The notes beneath the pieces are model-generated. The model searched no databases and was not told the DNA's origin. It was given only the letters and a program-made list of their open reading frames with translations. From Bacillota bacterium (GTDB lineage Bacteria; Bacillota_I; Bacilli_A; RF39; UBA660), in assembly GCA_003524085.1 (NCBI GenBank), contig DOEC01000015.1, forward strand, positions 1-33,866: DNA of 33,866 bases. Direction: 5' to 3'. Below, one piece after another: positions 31,722 through 33,866 of the stretch. How positions within the stretch are numbered: position 1 is the stretch's first letter; each line of letters opens with the position of its first letter. The position numbers and the translations under genes are program-made.

Positions 31722-33029
31722 ATGATTAAAAAATTACTAAAAAACAACTTTTTTATGGGAACACTAATACTCCTCACTGGTGGTTTTCTGTCAAAGTTAC
31801 TTGGTTTTGTTTTGAGAATAATCATTACTAGACAAATAGGTACTGAAGGAATTGGCTTATACTCGCTTATCACGCCTACTTTTGGTCTTTTTATCACAAT
31901 TGCGACATTCAGTTACCCTGCAAGCATTAGTAAAGTTATAAATGTAAAAGGTAGGAGTTCTAAAAGTACGGTATTTTCTATTATACCAATATCACTACTA
32001 CTAAACCTAATTACACTTTTAATAATCTTTTTAATTGCAAAACCACTAGCAGTCTACTTTTTAAAAGACGCTAGACTATACATTCCACTTCTATCTATTG
32101 GTTTTACTCTTCCATTTATTGGCTTGTCTTCAATAATAAAAGGTTACTACTGGGGTAAACAAAGAATGGGAGTATATATTCTTTCAAACATAGTTGAACA
32201 AATAGTTAGAATAACTATACTTATTTTCTTAATACCTATACTTATTGAAAAAAGTTTAGTACTCACTATTTCAGTGATAATCTTAGTAAATATGATTAGT
32301 GAAACATCAAGTATAATAGTAATGCTTTTAGGTTTACCTAAAGGAATTACGTTATCAAAAGAAGATATAAAACCCAAAAAAGAATACATAAGAGACATCA
32401 TGAATATAAGTGTACCTAGTACTAGTAGTAAAATTGTAGGAAGTCTAGCCCACTTTCTAGAACCAATAGTACTAATAAACATACTAAACTTTGTAGGGTA
32501 TTCAAATGACTTTATAGTTAGAGAATACGGCATCATTAACGGGTACGCTTTAGCGCTACTCTTAATTCCACAATTTTTTACAATGAGCATATCTACTTCA
32601 CTAATTCCAGAACTTGCTAAAAACTACTCAGTTAAAAACATCACACAATGTAAAAAAAGAATATACCAAATAACAGGACTATCTTTAGCAATTGGTGCTT
32701 TCTCAACAGGAATTATTTTTGCTATACCAGAATACTTACTTAACCTAATTTATAAAACAACACTAGGGTCTAACTACATCAAAGTTTTAGCTCCTTTCTT
32801 CTTACTTTACTTCATAAACACACCACTCGCAAACGCACTTCAAGCACTAGATATGTCTAAAGAAGAAATGAATATCACTCTTATTACAAGTATAACAAAA
32901 CTAGTCTTATTAACACTACTTTCCCTTCTAAAAATTGGAATGTACTCTCTAATACTTTCAATAATAGTTACACTTATAATAAGTACATTCATGCACATAA
33001 AAAAGATTAGGAACTGTCTAAATTCCTAA
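31722..33029 (+). CDS. MurJ/SpoVB-type polysaccharide or lipid II flippase
   Basis: A protein of 435 residues with about twelve membrane helices, of the MOP superfamily. The start LILLTGGFLSKLLGFVLRIIITRQIGTEGIGLYSLITPTFGL and FSYPASISKV are typical of the SpoVB/YtgP/MurJ branch; KGYYWGKQRMGVY and LIPELAKNYSV also fit. It is somewhat shorter than SpoVB (about 500). It probably moves a lipid-linked wall precursor across the membrane. TATACT ends five bases before the ATG and no Shine-Dalgarno site is visible, so this mRNA too may be leaderless. The 3' end contains the terminator of the converging gene. Confidence 0.88.
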   Translation: MIKKLLKNNFFMGTLILLTGGFLSKLLGFVLRIIITRQIGTEGIGLYSLITPTFGLFITIATFSYPASISKVINVKGRSSKSTVFSIIPISLLLNLITLLIIFLIAKPLAVYFLKDARLYIPLLSIGFTLPFIGLSSIIKGYYWGKQRMGVYILSNIVEQIVRITILIFLIPILIEKSLVLTISVIILVNMISETSSIIVMLLGLPKGITLSKEDIKPKKEYIRDIMNISVPSTSSKIVGSLAHFLEPIVLINILNFVGYSNDFIVREYGIINGYALALLLIPQFFTMSISTSLIPELAKNYSVKNITQCKKRIYQITGLSLAIGAFSTGIIFAIPEYLLNLIYKTTLGSNYIKVLAPFFLLYFINTPLANALQALDMSKEEMNITLITSITKLVLLTLLSLLKIGMYSLILSIIVTLIISTFMHIKKIRNCLNS

Positions 33030-33032
33030 TCT
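32999..33032 (-). terminator. Terminator of the variable-protein gene
   Basis: AGATTAGGAA and TTCCTAATCT (33004-33013, 33023-33032) make a perfect 10-bp stem with a 9-base loop; on the minus strand it runs into six T. It lies inside the last codons of the converging flippase gene, about 26 bases after the minus-strand stop. Confidence 0.8.
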
Positions 33033-33058
33033 AGCATGGAATCTCCAAGAGACACAGT

Positions 33059-33866
33059 TTAGCACCCACTTGTAGTTTCTTCTATTGTGTATGGTGCGTT
33101 TGCTGAGCCATCTCCCCCGCTTGTCTTGACACAAGATTTGAGAGAAATAACAGGACGCACCCCGTTAGCGCCGGAGACGCTGCTGCTGCCGCCGCCCAAG
33201 TAGCCAGGGTAGGAAGACGAACCGATCACGACGAACACGTAAGCGTCGCTGCCACTCCAACTGCCAGGAGACAACAACCACCACCAGGTTGAGCCTGTTG
33301 AGCTACCCTTTGAACTATTATAATAATACCATGTTGGTGCATTTGTTTCATATAGTCCACCTGCAAATGATACTTCATCTGCTGTCATTAATGCTATTGG
33401 ATATGTTAGTTTTCCGTTTCCTGTACTTGTGTCTGCTGTGAATTTGTCTTCTGTTGCCGCACAGTCATAACTTGGTGTTTTATTTGCACCTAGTCTTGTG
33501 TATGCTCCAAAGTATGTATTGTCTGATCTACTTCTATCGTTACAGTATACTGCTGTTGTACTTAAGTATTTTGTATAACCTTTTGCTTCTAAGTTGCGTG
33601 TATACCAGTTATCTATATATGTTTTTATTGTACTAGAGTTTTTTTGGTTAGTTCTAGCATTTGGTATACTTCCTAGGCTACCATACATATAACTTACATA
33701 TGCTATATCGTTATATCTACTATTAAATGCTGATTCACCAATATATGCATTTTCAGCTGTTGTACTTGTTCCATGGTATAAAAGTCTTACACTTCCATCT
33801 GAGTTTGTTCTTATTATTCTCCAGTATAAGTCTTGATTACTTGCATTCTTTCCAAACTTTACCCAG
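33059..33866 (-). CDS. C-terminal part of a surface-type protein with a DGR-like variable region (partial)
   Basis: The frame is open from the right edge (first full codon at 33865) for 269 residues: WVKFGKNASNQDLYWRIIRTN, then SDGSVRLLYHGTS, YVSYMYGSLGSIPNARTN, YPIALMTADEVSFAGG, TWWWLLSPGSW, and GVRPVISLKSC. The WW(x)LSPG ... GVRPVISL frame is that of DUF6273-type, C-type-lectin-like modules, which often end large surface proteins and are used as variable domains by diversity-generating retroelements. Between TWWWLLSPG and GVRPV the sequence is 63% G+C by my count (33155-33292), unlike the rest of the gene. It ends in an SGC C-terminus. The N-terminus, and any signal peptide, lie outside the window. 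Confidence 0.8.
   Translation of the reverse strand, partial: WVKFGKNASNQDLYWRIIRTNSDGSVRLLYHGTSTTAENAYIGESAFNSRYNDIAYVSYMYGSLGSIPNARTNQKNSSTIKTYIDNWYTRNLEAKGYTKYLSTTAVYCNDRSRSDNTYFGAYTRLGANKTPSYDCAATEDKFTADTSTGNGKLTYPIALMTADEVSFAGGLYETNAPTWYYYNSSKGSSTGSTWWWLLSPGSWSGSDAYVFVVIGSSSYPGYLGGGSSSVSGANGVRPVISLKSCVKTSGGDGSANAPYTIEETTSGC
33155..33292 (-). other. GC-rich, adenine-poor variable-region candidate
   Basis: 46 codons from the ACC before TGG TGG TGG to CGT CCT: 87 of 138 bases are G or C and only 14 are A on the coding strand. Most codons end in C or T and code for G, S, D, Y, F, V, I, A, P, the products expected when A is randomised in AAC/AAT codons. Invariant-looking residues (WWW, LLSPG, GVRP) flank it. 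Confidence 0.6.

Noticed and set aside
33004..33032. Hairpin as the DGR element downstream of a variable region
   Set aside because: DGRs can have a hairpin after the variable region, but this one has a T run on the minus strand and lies after the stop codon, so an intrinsic terminator explains it.
33454..33636. Plus-strand ORF opposite the variable-protein gene
   Set aside because: No ribosome binding site and low-complexity composition; the minus frame is clearly coding through this stretch.
1..33866. tRNA or rRNA genes, insertion sequences, reverse transcriptase
   Set aside because: I saw no cloverleaf with a TTCRA arm, no rRNA motifs, no transposase and no YADD-type reverse transcriptase in any reading frame.

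Overview
The window is about 34 kb of AT-rich DNA (roughly 30% G+C) with tightly packed genes, nearly all on the minus strand. Gene content and order fit a cell-walled Bacillota of the Bacilli type, probably an uncultured gut lineage with a reduced genome. Supporting evidence: Bacillus-like blocks (rpsU-yqeY, recU-ponA, prpC-prkC-rsgA-rpe, rimP-nusA-ylxR-infB-rbfA), strong Shine-Dalgarno sites with occasional TTG/GTG starts, and TGA used as a stop (infB, ylxR, rsmE), which argues against the Mycoplasma code. The assignment to a lineage is inference.

Layout. 1-2070: start of a membrane protein, an XRE regulator, a 16-codon ORF containing a G9 tract, an 18-bp direct repeat pair, an unknown protein, yqeY and rpsU. 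2071-5449 (+): recU overlapping a class A PBP. 5460-8130: LolA-like lipoprotein, DUF378 protein, a probable small RNA, and two tandem TM/coiled-coil proteins. 8439-12360: c-di-AMP synthase cdaA with cdaR, an acidic membrane protein, a YerB-like lipoprotein. 12470-14622: ackA plus a DHH phosphoesterase. 14684-17004: unknown cytoplasmic protein, then a short ORF-ddl-PepSY unit. 17076-21407: Ser/Thr phosphatase and PASTA kinase operon with rsgA and rpe. 21509-26401: orphan LytTR regulator, then the nusA-infB operon with a one-domain RimP and no ylxQ. 26516-29018: ORF6N/PLD-like gene, a 560-bp gene-free stretch with four large palindromes, and a transglutaminase-like protein. 29072-31656: rsmE, an acidic membrane protein, mtaB. 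31722-33029 (+): a MurJ/SpoVB-type flippase. 33059-33866: C-terminal part of a surface-type protein with a GC-rich, adenine-poor patch.

Functionally the window is dominated by envelope building and its signalling (PBP, Ddl, flippase, PASTA kinase/phosphatase, c-di-AMP) plus translation functions (IF-2, NusA, RimP, RbfA, RsgA, RsmE, MtaB, S21, YlxR).

Two places stand out. (1) Five 31-bp perfect inverted repeats with 13-bp arms; four are intergenic at about 112-121-bp steps and the fifth lies inside the neighbouring ORF6N gene, exactly 360 bp away. The dinucleotide that differs between copies always changes together with its pairing partner, and every copy, read in the frame of the gene, spells a variant of the same ten-residue motif, NLK[F/S]Q[N/F/I][G/V/E]TSS. 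(2) The patch at about 33155-33300 is 63% G+C and only about 10% A on the coding strand, with mostly NNC/NNT codons, as expected of a variable region of a diversity-generating retroelement; no reverse transcriptase or template repeat is visible here.
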